Source: Hyphomicrobiales bacterium
Lineage (GTDB): Bacteria > Pseudomonadota > Alphaproteobacteria > Rhizobiales > Rhizobiaceae
Direction of reading: 5' to 3'
Length of the DNA: 64,000 nucleotides
NCBI GenBank assembly: GCA_900469965.1
Contig: UBZP01000001.1
Coordinates: forward strand, 62,001-126,000
Every line of letters starts with the position of its first letter. Position 1 is the first letter of the stretch. The notes under the pieces are model-generated. The model was not told the origin of the DNA, searched no databases, and worked only from the letters and a program-made list of their open reading frames with translations. Below, one piece after another: positions 44,844-53,236 of the stretch. Both the position numbers and the translations under genes were made by a program.

Positions 44844-45929
44844 ATGAGGACGCCGCTTCTCGACCGCCGCAGCTTCATGCGGATGGCGGGTGCCGCCTGG
44901 GCGGCGACGCTGGCACCGGCTTCCCTGCATGCGCTGGAACGGGCGGAGGCCGTCTTTGCCTCCGGCTTCAAGGCGCATGACGGGCGCTTCGGGATGGCGA
45001 TCCTCGCCGAGGACGGGACGATCATCGAGCGGGTGGCGCTGCCGGCCAGAAGCCATGGCATGGCCTACAGCGCAGTCAGCGGCCGTGCCGTCGCCTTCGC
45101 CCGCAGGCCCGGCACCTTCGCACTGGTCTTCGACACGCGCCACAGGCAGGAGCCCGTCATCATCCATGCCGGCGAGGACCGGCACTTCTTCGGGCATGGC
45201 AGCTTCTCCCCGGACGGGCGGCTGCTCTATGCGAGCGAGAACGACTTCGAGGCCAATCGCGGCGTCATCGGCCTCTACGACGCGACCGACGGCTACCGGC
45301 GCATCGGCGAATTCGACACCCACGGGATCGGCACGCACGACATGACCGTGTCGGACGACGGCGGCATGCTGGTGATCGCCAACGGCGGCATCGAGACCCA
45401 TCCCGATTTCGGCCGCACCAAGCTGAACCTCGACCACATGGAGCCATCGCTGGCGCTGGTCGACGCCGCCACGGGCGCGCTGATCGAGCGGCATGCGCTT
45501 CCGCCGGCGCTGCGGCAGCTTTCCACCCGCCACGTCGACATCGACGCCAGGGGCCGGGTGTGGTTCGCCTGCCAGTACGAGGGGCCGCGCAACGACCTGC
45601 CGCCGCTCGCCGGCCACTTCGCAAAGGGCGAGGACATCCGCTTCCTGGACCTGCCGGAGCAGACGACGCTGCGGCTTGCGAACTATGTCGGCGCCATCGC
45701 CGTCAATCGCGCTCAGGGGCTCGTCGGGCTGACCTCGCCCAAGGGCGGGTATGCGGTCACGATCGACGCCGCAACCGGCCGGGTCACCGGCGAGACGCGC
45801 GTGAGCGACGCGGCGGGGATCGCGCCCTCGCCGCAGGGTTTCGCCGTCTCCTCCTATGACGGGCGGTTCGAGCGCAGCACCGCCGATGTCGCCTGGGACC
45901 AGCACATCATCCGTCTTGGAAGGCTCTGA
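44844..45929 (+). CDS. DUF1513 exported beta-propeller-like protein
   Basis: A 361-residue protein of the DUF1513 family. The N-terminus DRRSFMRMAGAAWAATLAPASLHA is a twin-arginine signal, so it would be exported folded, possibly with a cofactor. The body is a series of four-stranded repeats (FGHGSFSPDGRLLYASEND, GTHDMTVSDDGGMLVIANGG, RHVDIDARGRVWFACQY), suggesting a seven-bladed propeller. It ends a four-gene operon with two imelysins and the di-heme protein, 39 bp after the third gene. Function is unknown; an accessory role in periplasmic iron handling is inferred from context. Confidence 0.87.
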   Translation: MRTPLLDRRSFMRMAGAAWAATLAPASLHALERAEAVFASGFKAHDGRFGMAILAEDGTIIERVALPARSHGMAYSAVSGRAVAFARRPGTFALVFDTRHRQEPVIIHAGEDRHFFGHGSFSPDGRLLYASENDFEANRGVIGLYDATDGYRRIGEFDTHGIGTHDMTVSDDGGMLVIANGGIETHPDFGRTKLNLDHMEPSLALVDAATGALIERHALPPALRQLSTRHVDIDARGRVWFACQYEGPRNDLPPLAGHFAKGEDIRFLDLPEQTTLRLANYVGAIAVNRAQGLVGLTSPKGGYAVTIDAATGRVTGETRVSDAAGIAPSPQGFAVSSYDGRFERSTADVAWDQHIIRLGRL

Positions 45930-45954
45930 CACCAGCCTGCGTTGACATGGACGC

Positions 45955-46503
45955 TCAGACCGCGCCCGCGTCGCGGGCGATCAGCAGGTGCAGGTCGCGC
46001 CAGGCATAGGCGACCTGCTCATAGCGGTGTCCACCGATGCCGACCATGCCGGTCTCGACCGGCGTGGCGCCGAGACGCTCGTAGAAGGCGCGGTTGGGAT
46101 TGGTGGACAACACCCAGGCAAGCAGCGTCACCGTGCCGCCCTCGACCATCCAGCGGGCGACCGCGCGGACCAGCGCCTCGCCGATGCCGCGCCCCTGATA
46201 GGCGGGAAGGACGTAGAGCGCATAGATCTCGCCGACCGGCGTGGGCGTTGCGTAGCGTGCCGGCCCGAAATTGGCGAAGCCGACGAGTGCGCCGGTGTTG
46301 CGGTCGATCGCGACGAAGTGGCCGACGCCCAGAGAATTGCGCCGCTCCATGTGGCGCAGCGCCTGCTCGGCCGGCGACATCCGGTCGAGAAAGCCGTCGT
46401 TCAGCAGGCCCCGGAACGTGGCCCTCCAGGTTTCGACGAGCACCCGGCCGATCGCGAACACATCGGCGGTCCGGCCCTTTCTGATCTCGATTCCAGCTAC
46501 CAT
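45955..46503 (-). CDS. GNAT family N-acetyltransferase
   Basis: A 182-residue single-domain acetyltransferase. The acetyl-CoA loop is LYVLPAYQGRGIGEALVRAVARW (about 93-115), a textbook QxxGxG/A motif, followed by NPNRAFYERLGATPVE. No substrate can be assigned; RimI-like or stress-related acetylation is possible. It converges on the DUF1513 gene and diverges from tspO. Confidence 0.9.
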   Translation of the reverse strand: MVAGIEIRKGRTADVFAIGRVLVETWRATFRGLLNDGFLDRMSPAEQALRHMERRNSLGVGHFVAIDRNTGALVGFANFGPARYATPTPVGEIYALYVLPAYQGRGIGEALVRAVARWMVEGGTVTLLAWVLSTNPNRAFYERLGATPVETGMVGIGGHRYEQVAYAWRDLHLLIARDAGAV

Positions 46504-46589
46504 GACAAGGATGTAGGGCGGCGAGACGAGCCAGACAATGCTCGCCGGCGCGGGTGGACGCGGCAGCTTTCCGCCCTAGGTGGAGGGCG

Positions 46590-47060
46590 ATGAACAGCAA
46601 GACGGCAATGCGCAAAACCGCAACCCACCTCTGCTTCCTCGTCCTCGTCGTCGGCGGCGGTCTCCTGATCGGCGTCCTGAACCGCCCGGACGACTGGTAT
46701 CTGTCGCTTTCCAAGCCGGGCTTCACGCCGCCGAACTGGATCTTCGCACCGGTCTGGACGGCGCTCTACGTGGTGATCGCCATCGCCGGCGCCCGCATTT
46801 TCATCGACCACCGCAGGAGCGCCGCGATGCGGCTCTGGTGGGCGGCGCTGCTCTTGAACTTCGCCTGGTCGCCGCTGTTCTTCGGCCTGCATGAACCGGC
46901 CCTGGCGATGATCGTCATCTTCGGCCTCATCGTGGCGATCCTGCTCTTCATCGCCTTTTCATGGCGAAGCGACAGGATGTCGGCGATCCTGTTCCTGCCC
47001 TACCTCGCCTGGACGTCGTTCGCCTCGGTCCTGAACGCCGCGATCGTCGCGCTCAATTGA
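46590..47060 (+). CDS. tspO: TspO/MBR family membrane protein
   Basis: A five-helix tryptophan-rich membrane protein (156 residues) of the TspO/peripheral benzodiazepine receptor family, which binds porphyrins and cholesterol-like ligands and affects tetrapyrrole or stress responses. Motifs: LSKPGFTPPNWIFAPVWTALYVVIAIAG (about 40-67), LLNFAWSPLFFGLHEPALA and LFLPYLAWTSFASVLNAAI. The ATG at 46590 is preceded by GGAGG; 12 more residues are possible from 46554. Proximity to the heme-linked iron operon is suggestive only. Confidence 0.94.
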   Translation: MNSKTAMRKTATHLCFLVLVVGGGLLIGVLNRPDDWYLSLSKPGFTPPNWIFAPVWTALYVVIAIAGARIFIDHRRSAAMRLWWAALLLNFAWSPLFFGLHEPALAMIVIFGLIVAILLFIAFSWRSDRMSAILFLPYLAWTSFASVLNAAIVALN

Positions 47061-47132
47061 TGCCTTGCAGCATGAGCGCGCGCATGCGAGGGTCTCGGTC
47101 CTGTCGCCCAGCCCAGCAGAACCGAACGAGAC

Positions 47133-47582
47133 ATGACCGACCGACCGCCTGCGGATTTCCGCGAACGCATCACATCCAGCTTCCAGCGGCAGGCGGCCAT
47201 GCGACTGATCGGCGCCGAGCTGACCCGGATCGAACACGGCACGGTGGAGATCGAGCTGCCCTTCGACGAGAAGCTGACCCAGCAGCACGGCTTCCTGCAT
47301 GCCGGCGTCATATCGGCCGCGCTCGACACCGCCTGCACCTATGCCGCCTATACGATCATCGATCCGGTCGCTTCGCTGTTGACGATCGAATTCAAGGTCA
47401 ACCTGATGTCACCCGGCCGCGGCGAGCGCTTTCTCTTTCGCGGCGAGGTGACGAAGCCGGGCTCCAACATCATCGTCGCCGACGGCCGCGCCTACGCGGT
47501 CGGCGACGGCCCGGCAAAGCTGATCGCCTCGATGACGGGAACGATGATGGTGGTGCGCGGCCGCGAGGACGTCGCCGGATGA
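47133..47582 (+). CDS. PaaI family hot-dog thioesterase
   Basis: A 149-residue acyl-CoA thioesterase-like protein with a hot-dog fold. The key segment LTQQHGFLHAGVISAALDTACTYAAY contains the HGG-like/active-site region of the PaaI group, and LLTIEFKVNLMSPG the central strand. The substrate is unknown; relatives hydrolyse phenylacetyl-CoA intermediates or other acyl-CoAs. It overlaps the nucleosidase gene by 4 nt (ATGA). Confidence 0.92.
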   Translation: MTDRPPADFRERITSSFQRQAAMRLIGAELTRIEHGTVEIELPFDEKLTQQHGFLHAGVISAALDTACTYAAYTIIDPVASLLTIEFKVNLMSPGRGERFLFRGEVTKPGSNIIVADGRAYAVGDGPAKLIASMTGTMMVVRGREDVAG

Positions 47583-48232
47583 GCAGCGAGCCGATGACTT
47601 ACGAACTCAAGCCGGTGGGCGGCAAGCGGCTGCTCTACGTGATGGCGGTGGACGCCGAGTACGGCGCGCACCTGCGCGCGCGGATCTCGCCCTTGATGAC
47701 GGGCGTCGGCCCCGTCGAGGCGGCAGTGCAGGTGACGCGGGCGCTCACCCGTCTGGAGGCGCAGGGCAGCCTGCCGGACCTCGTCGTCTCGCTCGGCTCG
47801 GCCGGATCGGCGAGCCTGGAGCAGACGGCCGTCTACCAGGCATCCTCCGTCTCCTACCGCGACATGGACGCCTCGCCGCTGGGCTTTGCGAAGGGCGCCA
47901 CGCCGTTTCTCGACCTGCCCGTCGTCGTGCCCATGCCGATCAGGGTGCCGGGGATCGCCACGGCCCGGCTTTCGACGGGGGCGAACATCGTCTCCGGCGC
48001 CGCCTATGACGGCATCGACGCCGACATGGTGGAGATGGAGACCTTCGCGATCCTGCGCGCCTGCCAGACGTTCGGCGTCCCGCTCGTCGGCCTGCGCGGC
48101 ATTTCCGACGGCAAGGCCGAGCTCAAGCATGTCGGCGACTGGACCGAGTATCTGCATGTCATCGACGAAAAGCTGGCTGACGCGACAGCACAGCTGGAAA
48201 AGGCGGTGGCCGAGGGCACGGTCGCACTCTGA
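47579..48232 (+). CDS. 5'-Methylthioadenosine/S-adenosylhomocysteine nucleosidase
   Basis: Hydrolyses the glycosidic bond of MTA and/or SAH in methionine salvage and methyl-cycle detoxification. The 217-residue protein shows LLYVMAVDAEYG at the start, TGVGPVEAAVQVTRAL, VVSLGSAGSASL, the substrate-binding VEMETFAILRACQTFGVPLVGLRGISDG. This is the rhizobial MTAN-like branch, somewhat divergent from E. coli Mtn (no classical start MKIGIIGAMEEE). The overlap with the thioesterase gene implies coupling. Confidence 0.85.
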   Translation: MSSEPMTYELKPVGGKRLLYVMAVDAEYGAHLRARISPLMTGVGPVEAAVQVTRALTRLEAQGSLPDLVVSLGSAGSASLEQTAVYQASSVSYRDMDASPLGFAKGATPFLDLPVVVPMPIRVPGIATARLSTGANIVSGAAYDGIDADMVEMETFAILRACQTFGVPLVGLRGISDGKAELKHVGDWTEYLHVIDEKLADATAQLEKAVAEGTVAL

Positions 48233-48304
48233 GCTGCAGCCGCAAGCCCGGATTTTGCCGCGTGACCCGTTGCGCAGGGCAGCAAATTTCATTAAAGGCT
48301 CGCC

Positions 48305-49882
48305 ATGACCCAGACAGCTCATCCCGACAGCATCCTCATCATCGATTTCGGCAGCCAGGTGACGCAGCTGATCGCCCGGCGCATCCGCGAATCCGGCGTC
48401 TACTGCGAAATCCATCCCTTCCAGAACGCCGCCGCGGCCTTCGAGAAGTTGCAGCCGAAGGGCGTGATCTTCTCCGGCGGACCGGCTTCGGTCACGACGG
48501 AAGGCAGCCCCCGCGCCCCGCAGGCGGTGTTCGATGCCGGCATTCCGATCCTCGGCATCTGCTATGGCCAGCAGACGCTGGCGACGCAGCTCGGCGGCGT
48601 CGTCGAGGGCGGCCATGCGGCGGAGTTCGGCCGCGCCGACGTGGAGATCAAGAAGACCAGCCCGCTGTTCGACGGCTTCTGGGCCGTCGGTGAACGCTAC
48701 CCTGTCTGGATGAGCCACGGCGACCGCGTCACGCAGCTGCCCGAAGGCTTCGAAGTCGTCGCCACCTCCGAGAACGCGCCCTACGCGATCGCGGTCCACG
48801 AGGGCCGGCGCTACTACACGACGATGTTTCACCCGGAAGTGATCCACACCCCGGACGGCGCCAAGCTGCTCTCCAACTTCGTGCACAAGATCGTCGGGCT
48901 GAAGTCCGACTGGACGATGGCCGCCTACCGCGCCGAGATGATCCGCAAGATCCGCGAGCAGGTCGGCAGCGAGCGCGTCATCTGCGGCCTGTCCGGCGGC
49001 GTCGACAGCTCCGTCGCGGCCGTCCTGATCCACGAGGCGATCGGCGACCAGCTGACCTGCATCTACGTCGACCACGGCCTGATGCGCCAGGGCGAGAGCG
49101 AGCAGGTGGTCGGTATGTTCCGCGACCACTACAACATCCCGCTCGTGCACGTGGACGCCTCGGACCTGTTCCTCACCGAACTTGCCGGCGTCACCGACCC
49201 GGAGGTCAAGCGCAAGACGATCGGCCGTCTGTTCATCGAGGTGTTCGAGGCCGAAGCCGGCAAGATCGCCGCCGACGGCAAGGGTGCGCCGAAGTTTCTG
49301 GCCCAGGGTACGCTCTATCCGGACGTCATCGAGAGCGTCTCCTTCTCCGGCGGCCCGTCGGTGACGATCAAGAGCCACCACAATGTCGGCGGCCTGCCCG
49401 AGCGGATGAACATGAAGCTCGTGGAACCGTTGCGCGAGCTCTTCAAGGACGAGGTGCGCGCGCTCGGCCGCGAGCTCGGCCTGCCCGAGAGCTTCATCGG
49501 CCGCCACCCCTTCCCGGGCCCGGGCCTCGCCATCCGCTGCCCCGGTGCGGTGACCCGCGAGAAGCTCGACATCCTGCGCAAGGCGGATGCGATCTATCTC
49601 GACGAGATCCGCAAGGCCGGCCTCTACGACACGATCTGGCAGGCGTTCGCGGTCCTGCTGCCGGTGCAGACGGTCGGCGTGATGGGCGACTACCGCACCT
49701 ATGACTTCGTCTGCGCGCTGCGCGCCGTCACCTCGGTCGACGGCATGACGGCGGACTTCTATCCCTACGACATGAGTTTCCTCGGCCGCACGGCGACCCG
49801 CATCATCAACGAGGTGCGCGGCATCAACCGCGTCGTCTACGACGTGACGAGCAAGCCGCCCGGCACGATCGAATGGGAGTGA
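48305..49882 (+). CDS. guaA: GMP synthase (glutamine-hydrolysing)
   Basis: Converts XMP to GMP with glutamine and ATP. The 525-residue protein has a class I amidotransferase domain with nucleophile C86 in LGICYGQQ and the MFHPEV triad segment, the PP-loop SGGVDSS at about 230-236, and the C-terminal dimerisation domain ending PPGTIEWE. The length is standard. It stands alone, and its 3' end is followed by a 14-bp palindrome and a group of accessory genes. Confidence 0.98.
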   Translation: MTQTAHPDSILIIDFGSQVTQLIARRIRESGVYCEIHPFQNAAAAFEKLQPKGVIFSGGPASVTTEGSPRAPQAVFDAGIPILGICYGQQTLATQLGGVVEGGHAAEFGRADVEIKKTSPLFDGFWAVGERYPVWMSHGDRVTQLPEGFEVVATSENAPYAIAVHEGRRYYTTMFHPEVIHTPDGAKLLSNFVHKIVGLKSDWTMAAYRAEMIRKIREQVGSERVICGLSGGVDSSVAAVLIHEAIGDQLTCIYVDHGLMRQGESEQVVGMFRDHYNIPLVHVDASDLFLTELAGVTDPEVKRKTIGRLFIEVFEAEAGKIAADGKGAPKFLAQGTLYPDVIESVSFSGGPSVTIKSHHNVGGLPERMNMKLVEPLRELFKDEVRALGRELGLPESFIGRHPFPGPGLAIRCPGAVTREKLDILRKADAIYLDEIRKAGLYDTIWQAFAVLLPVQTVGVMGDYRTYDFVCALRAVTSVDGMTADFYPYDMSFLGRTATRIINEVRGINRVVYDVTSKPPGTIEWE

Positions 49883-49900
49883 GGGGGGAGCAGAGCCTGG

Positions 49901-49914
49901 AACGCTATAGCGTT
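49901..49914. repeat. Perfect 14-bp palindrome after guaA
   Basis: AACGCTATAGCGTT is fully self-complementary and starts 18 bp after the guaA stop. With no loop it is not a hairpin terminator. It could be a protein-binding site. Confidence 0.4.
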
Positions 49915-50029
49915 GAACTTACATCTTTACGGCAGGCCCATTGACCGCACTGGGCCGCGTGCGGGCCTCCGATAGGCGAAGACCGCTCCTGTCGCCTGGA
50001 TGACGAATGCGGCCGCGATCTGGTATCCT

Positions 50030-50914
50030 TCAACGACTTCGACCCAGAGCCGCCTCGATGAAGGCGGCGAAGTGGCGTGCCTTGGCGGTCGGCATGCGGC
50101 CTACGGGAAACACGGCCCAGACGTCGACGTCCCTAATAGACCACTCGGCCAAGACTTGCTCAACCGCGCCGCTCGCCAATTCGGGTGAGAACATCCAGGT
50201 CGAACCGATTGTCGGACCCATGTGCGCCAGTACCGCTTCGCGGGCCCCTTCGGCCGCGCTCATTCTCAGTCGCCCGGTGGCCACGATCGACGTCTGAGCG
50301 CCACCGCGCTCGAACGACCAGGTGGTCGGCAGTTGCGTGTAGACGATCATTTCGTGCGCAGCGAGATCGGCAGGATGTTGCGGGCGGCCCATTCGATCGA
50401 AATAAGCCGGTGTAGCAACGACGCAAAGATGCCCGCGCGCGATCTTACGTGCGACGGCGGACGAGTCGGGCATCGGTCCCATACGGAACGAGAGATCTAT
50501 CCCCTCAGCGACATGGTCGATAACCCGGTCGTCGAGAACGACATCGATCTCCAGGGCGGGATGCTGAGCAAGAAACTCGGGCAGCAGCGGTACGATGTGG
50601 AGCCGTGCGAAAGTGGTCGCCGCCGATATGCGCAGGCGCCCTGCCAGTCCGGCACCCGCTCCACGCGCTGCCAGGACGGCCTCATCCGCCTCCTCGATGG
50701 CCGCACACGCCCGCTCATAGAAGCGGTGGCCGGCCTCGGTTGGGGTCAATCGCCGTGTCGAGCGGATGAGCAGGGCGACCTTGAGCCAGTCCTCGAGCTG
50801 GGCGATTGTCTTGGAGACCGATGGCTGACCGACGCCGAGATGTCTGGCGGCGGCGGAGAAGGAGCCGGTTTCTACCACCCGCACGAATGTCGCCATGGCC
50901 TGGTAGAGATCCAT
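50030..50914 (-). CDS. LysR family transcriptional regulator
   Basis: A 294-residue LysR regulator. The winged helix-turn-helix spans about 3-60 (FVRVVETGSFSAAARHLGVGQPSVSKTIAQLEDWL), followed by the effector-binding domain. The ATG at 50914 is chosen because GGAGG precedes it by 5 nt; 50926 is an alternative. It is divergent from a peroxiredoxin-like gene, with an inverted repeat between them, so it probably regulates that gene. Its inducer is unknown. Codon use is a little less GC-biased than in the neighbouring core genes. Confidence 0.92.
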   Translation of the reverse strand: MDLYQAMATFVRVVETGSFSAAARHLGVGQPSVSKTIAQLEDWLKVALLIRSTRRLTPTEAGHRFYERACAAIEEADEAVLAARGAGAGLAGRLRISAATTFARLHIVPLLPEFLAQHPALEIDVVLDDRVIDHVAEGIDLSFRMGPMPDSSAVARKIARGHLCVVATPAYFDRMGRPQHPADLAAHEMIVYTQLPTTWSFERGGAQTSIVATGRLRMSAAEGAREAVLAHMGPTIGSTWMFSPELASGAVEQVLAEWSIRDVDVWAVFPVGRMPTAKARHFAAFIEAALGRSR

Positions 50915-50950
50915 TTCATCCTCCATTCATTCCTGATGCGCATGAATACT

Positions 50951-50963
50951 ATGCTTTTAGCAT
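50951..50963. promoter_or_regulatory. Inverted repeat in LysR-peroxiredoxin intergenic region
   Basis: ATGCT and AGCAT arms around TTT form a 13-bp dyad 37 bp upstream of the LysR start, in an AT-rich segment. It is a candidate LysR-box, although the T-N11-A rule is satisfied only loosely. Confidence 0.3.
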
Positions 50964-51074
50964 CACTTCTGGCAGGAAACCAACATGTCTAAGTCTGGCT
51001 CTAACGGGAGACAGTCTCTCGCTCCGGCGCGCCACCGAGGCAGACCGAACAGCGCCCTGACAAGGAGATCAACA

Positions 51075-51752
51075 ATGGGCCTTCGTGAAAAACTCGCAGA
51101 ATTTAAAGCGAACTTTGAGGCCGGTGGGCCTCCCTACAATGCCCCGAACTGGATACATGAGCCGATGCATCGCGCGACCGACGAACTCATCGCCTCGGGG
51201 GCTGCCGCAGGCGCCAGGAAGGCCGGAGAGTCCGCCCCGTCGTTCGTCCTGAACGATCCAGAAGGCCACGCTGTCTCGTCGGACGAGCTTCTCGCCAAGG
51301 GGCCGCTGATCGTGACCTTCTATCGCGGCGTATGGTGCCCCTACTGCAACATGGATCTACAGGCATTGCAGGCGGTACTCCCCACCTTCCAGGGGCTCGG
51401 CGCCAATCTCGTGGCGATTTCGCCGCAGACGGCCCCGAACAGCCGCCGTTCGATGCGCGAGAACAAGCTGAGCTTCCCGATCCTCTCGGACACGCACAAC
51501 GACGTCGCCGACAGCTTCGGCCTGCGCTTCACCCTGCCGGACTACTTGCAAGACCTCTACAGAGACGCGTTCAAGAACGACCTTTCTGTCGTCAACGGTG
51601 ATGCAAGCTGGACGCTGCCCATGCCGGCCCGTTTCCTGATCGGTCAGGATGGCGTGATCGCCTATGCCGAGGTGAACCCCGACTACACTGTGCGCCCCGA
51701 TCCCGAAGAGCTGCTGCCGGCCCTGCGCAGCCTGGTCAAGGCACCTGCCTGA
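51075..51752 (+). CDS. Peroxiredoxin-like (AhpC/TSA family) protein
   Basis: A 225-residue thioredoxin-fold peroxidase-like protein. The active motif is FYRGVWCPYCNMDLQAL with C88 and C91, a CxxC arrangement seen in the peroxiredoxin-like/AhpC-TSA subgroup often found with LysR or redox regulators. Further segments are VAISPQTAPNSRRSM, FPILSDTHNDVADSFGLRF and MPARFLIGQDGVIAYAEVNPDYTVRP. The ATG at 51075 follows AAGGAGA; a longer frame from 50985 is unlikely. It probably reduces peroxides in the cytoplasm, with the divergent LysR as regulator. Confidence 0.9.
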   Translation: MGLREKLAEFKANFEAGGPPYNAPNWIHEPMHRATDELIASGAAAGARKAGESAPSFVLNDPEGHAVSSDELLAKGPLIVTFYRGVWCPYCNMDLQALQAVLPTFQGLGANLVAISPQTAPNSRRSMRENKLSFPILSDTHNDVADSFGLRFTLPDYLQDLYRDAFKNDLSVVNGDASWTLPMPARFLIGQDGVIAYAEVNPDYTVRPDPEELLPALRSLVKAPA

Positions 51753-51953
51753 GCCGCTTCGTCTGCCGCTGGTCCTCGTTCGCCCGCGAGCGGGGACCAG
51801 GTCTCATGCAGAGGTCCCCGAAAGGTCGAACGGGGTGACCGGCGCGACCGGGGACACGGAACGCGTTCCTGTCGAAGAAAGCAGTTGCTCAACAGGCCGG
51901 TGCGCACATCCATTATCTCGGCAAGCCTCCAAGGGCGGTAAACTCGGCGTTGG

Positions 51954-52463
51954 TCAGGGCAGGACCCTTAGGTTGCCGGTCGCTTCTTTCTTGCCCCGCC
52001 GCGCCAGGGAGACGATCTGGGCGGTCAGGCCGACCACGAGGATGGCCAGCAGCGTCCCCTGGGCACCGAGAAGCAGCGGCGAGCTCAGGTCGGTGACGAA
52101 AGGGTGGCCGTCCGGAACGCGGCGCAGGATCTCGGTGACGGTCGGCAGCATCAGCAGAAACGCGGTCAGGCTCAGACAGACGGTTTCGATGTATCGGGCC
52201 GGGCGCACCTGTCCGAGAATGGGTTCGATCCCATAGCCGGCAAGCAGGAGCAGAATCGTCACGGCGCCGAGGCCGTAGCCGACCGGCTGATGTGTCACGA
52301 GAAAGACTGTGCTGGCGCCGACGAGCATGGAAACGAGATAGACGACGCCGAGCGTTGAGCGCGGGACGATCCGGCCGTGGCGGGCAAGCATGTAGAAGGC
52401 GACGGGGATGGCCGGCAGGCTGCCGAGGGTGTGGATCCAGCCAAGCGGAGAAATTCCGAACAT
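51954..52463 (-). CDS. Multi-pass membrane protein of unknown family
   Basis: A 169-residue hydrophobic protein with four likely helices (about 10-26, 38-56, 62-80, 92-108 and a last one near 135-155). The N-terminus MFGISPLGWIHTLGSLPAIPVAFYMLARHGRIVPRS resembles small bacterial membrane proteins of the DUF2306 type, but I cannot assign a family. Its promoter carries a copy of the same operator that lies before the adjacent tetR gene, so it is the probable target of that repressor. Confidence 0.7.
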   Translation of the reverse strand: MFGISPLGWIHTLGSLPAIPVAFYMLARHGRIVPRSTLGVVYLVSMLVGASTVFLVTHQPVGYGLGAVTILLLLAGYGIEPILGQVRPARYIETVCLSLTAFLLMLPTVTEILRRVPDGHPFVTDLSSPLLLGAQGTLLAILVVGLTAQIVSLARRGKKEATGNLRVLP

Positions 52464-52537
52464 GCGAGAGTGCCTTTCTCATCTGGGGTTGTTCGAGCCG
52501 GCAGGCCGCGGCTGACAAGTCCGGGGCCGCCGTTGTC

Positions 52538-52557
52538 TATCTACTAATCGGTAGGCT
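52538..52557. promoter_or_regulatory. Second TetR-type operator, before the membrane protein gene
   Basis: This 20-bp dyad matches the operator at 53178-53197 at 14 of 20 positions when aligned on its symmetry axis, keeping both CTAC/GTAG cores. It lies 75 bp upstream of the membrane protein start. Confidence 0.6.
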
Positions 52558-52593
52558 TCATGGTCGCGATTGCCCTCCCTGACGCGCTCACAT

Positions 52594-53172
52594 TCAGGCC
52601 GCGAGACGCTGCAAAAGGGGGCGGGTTATGGCGCCGAACATCCCGGGGTCGCCATAGGCGCGCGCTGAGAGCATCGCGCCATGCACGGTGGCCATGAAGA
52701 TCTCGGCGTTGTCGCCGGCAGACCCGGTCAGGGTGAGCCGAGCTTCTGCGACGCCCCGCTCCAGGACGGAGGCGAGCCAGGCCGAGAGCCCTCGAAAATG
52801 GGCGCGGACTTCGACGGCGACGGCTTCGGGAAGAACCGGGATCTCGCCGGCGAGCATGGCGCAGACACAGAACGGGTGGCTTGCGTCGGCGATGCACCCC
52901 TCCCAATAGCCGACATAGGCGCGCAATTGCTCCAGCGGATCGGCGACGTTCCGCTCCAGTTCGGTGAGCCCGGCTTCCGCCTCCTGCCGGTACTGCGCCA
53001 CCAGCCTTCGGACCAGGTCCGCCTTGCTGGGAAAATGGTGGTGGATGCTCGCGTTGCGAATGCCGACCACGCCGGAGATGTCGGCATAGCTGAAGCTGTT
53101 GTAGCCGCCCCTGACGATGAGGGTGCGCGCGCAACGCAGAATGTCGTCGGCCTTGGTCGATGGCGTGTTCAT
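52594..53172 (-). CDS. TetR/AcrR family transcriptional regulator
   Basis: A 192-residue repressor. The DNA-binding domain is ILRCARTLIVRGGYNSFSYADISGVVGIRNASIHHHFPSKADLVRRLV (about 10-57), a clear TetR helix-turn-helix with the IHHHFPSK end. The ligand-binding part contains CVCAM near 105 that may sense thiol-reactive compounds. The ATG at 53172 is supported by the family start; 53187 is an alternative. A perfect operator overlaps its own promoter, and a second copy precedes the downstream membrane protein gene, so it autoregulates and controls that gene. Confidence 0.9.
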   Translation of the reverse strand: MNTPSTKADDILRCARTLIVRGGYNSFSYADISGVVGIRNASIHHHFPSKADLVRRLVAQYRQEAEAGLTELERNVADPLEQLRAYVGYWEGCIADASHPFCVCAMLAGEIPVLPEAVAVEVRAHFRGLSAWLASVLERGVAEARLTLTGSAGDNAEIFMATVHGAMLSARAYGDPGMFGAITRPLLQRLAA

Positions 53173-53177
53173 GCCCC

Positions 53178-53197
53178 TCCCTACCAACTAGTAGGGA
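53178..53197. promoter_or_regulatory. TetR-type operator at tetR promoter
   Basis: Perfect 7-bp arms TCCCTAC and GTAGGGA flank CAACTA. The site begins 6 bp upstream of the chosen tetR start, a standard autorepressor location. Confidence 0.75.
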
Positions 53198-53236
53198 GAA
53201 CGTCAATGCCCGACCGTGGGAGCTACCTTGGGCCGT

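Noticed and set aside
49883-50029. Integrase attachment site after guaA
   Set aside because: A palindrome is present, but no integrase gene and no repeated copy of the guaA end are visible, so no att site is annotated.
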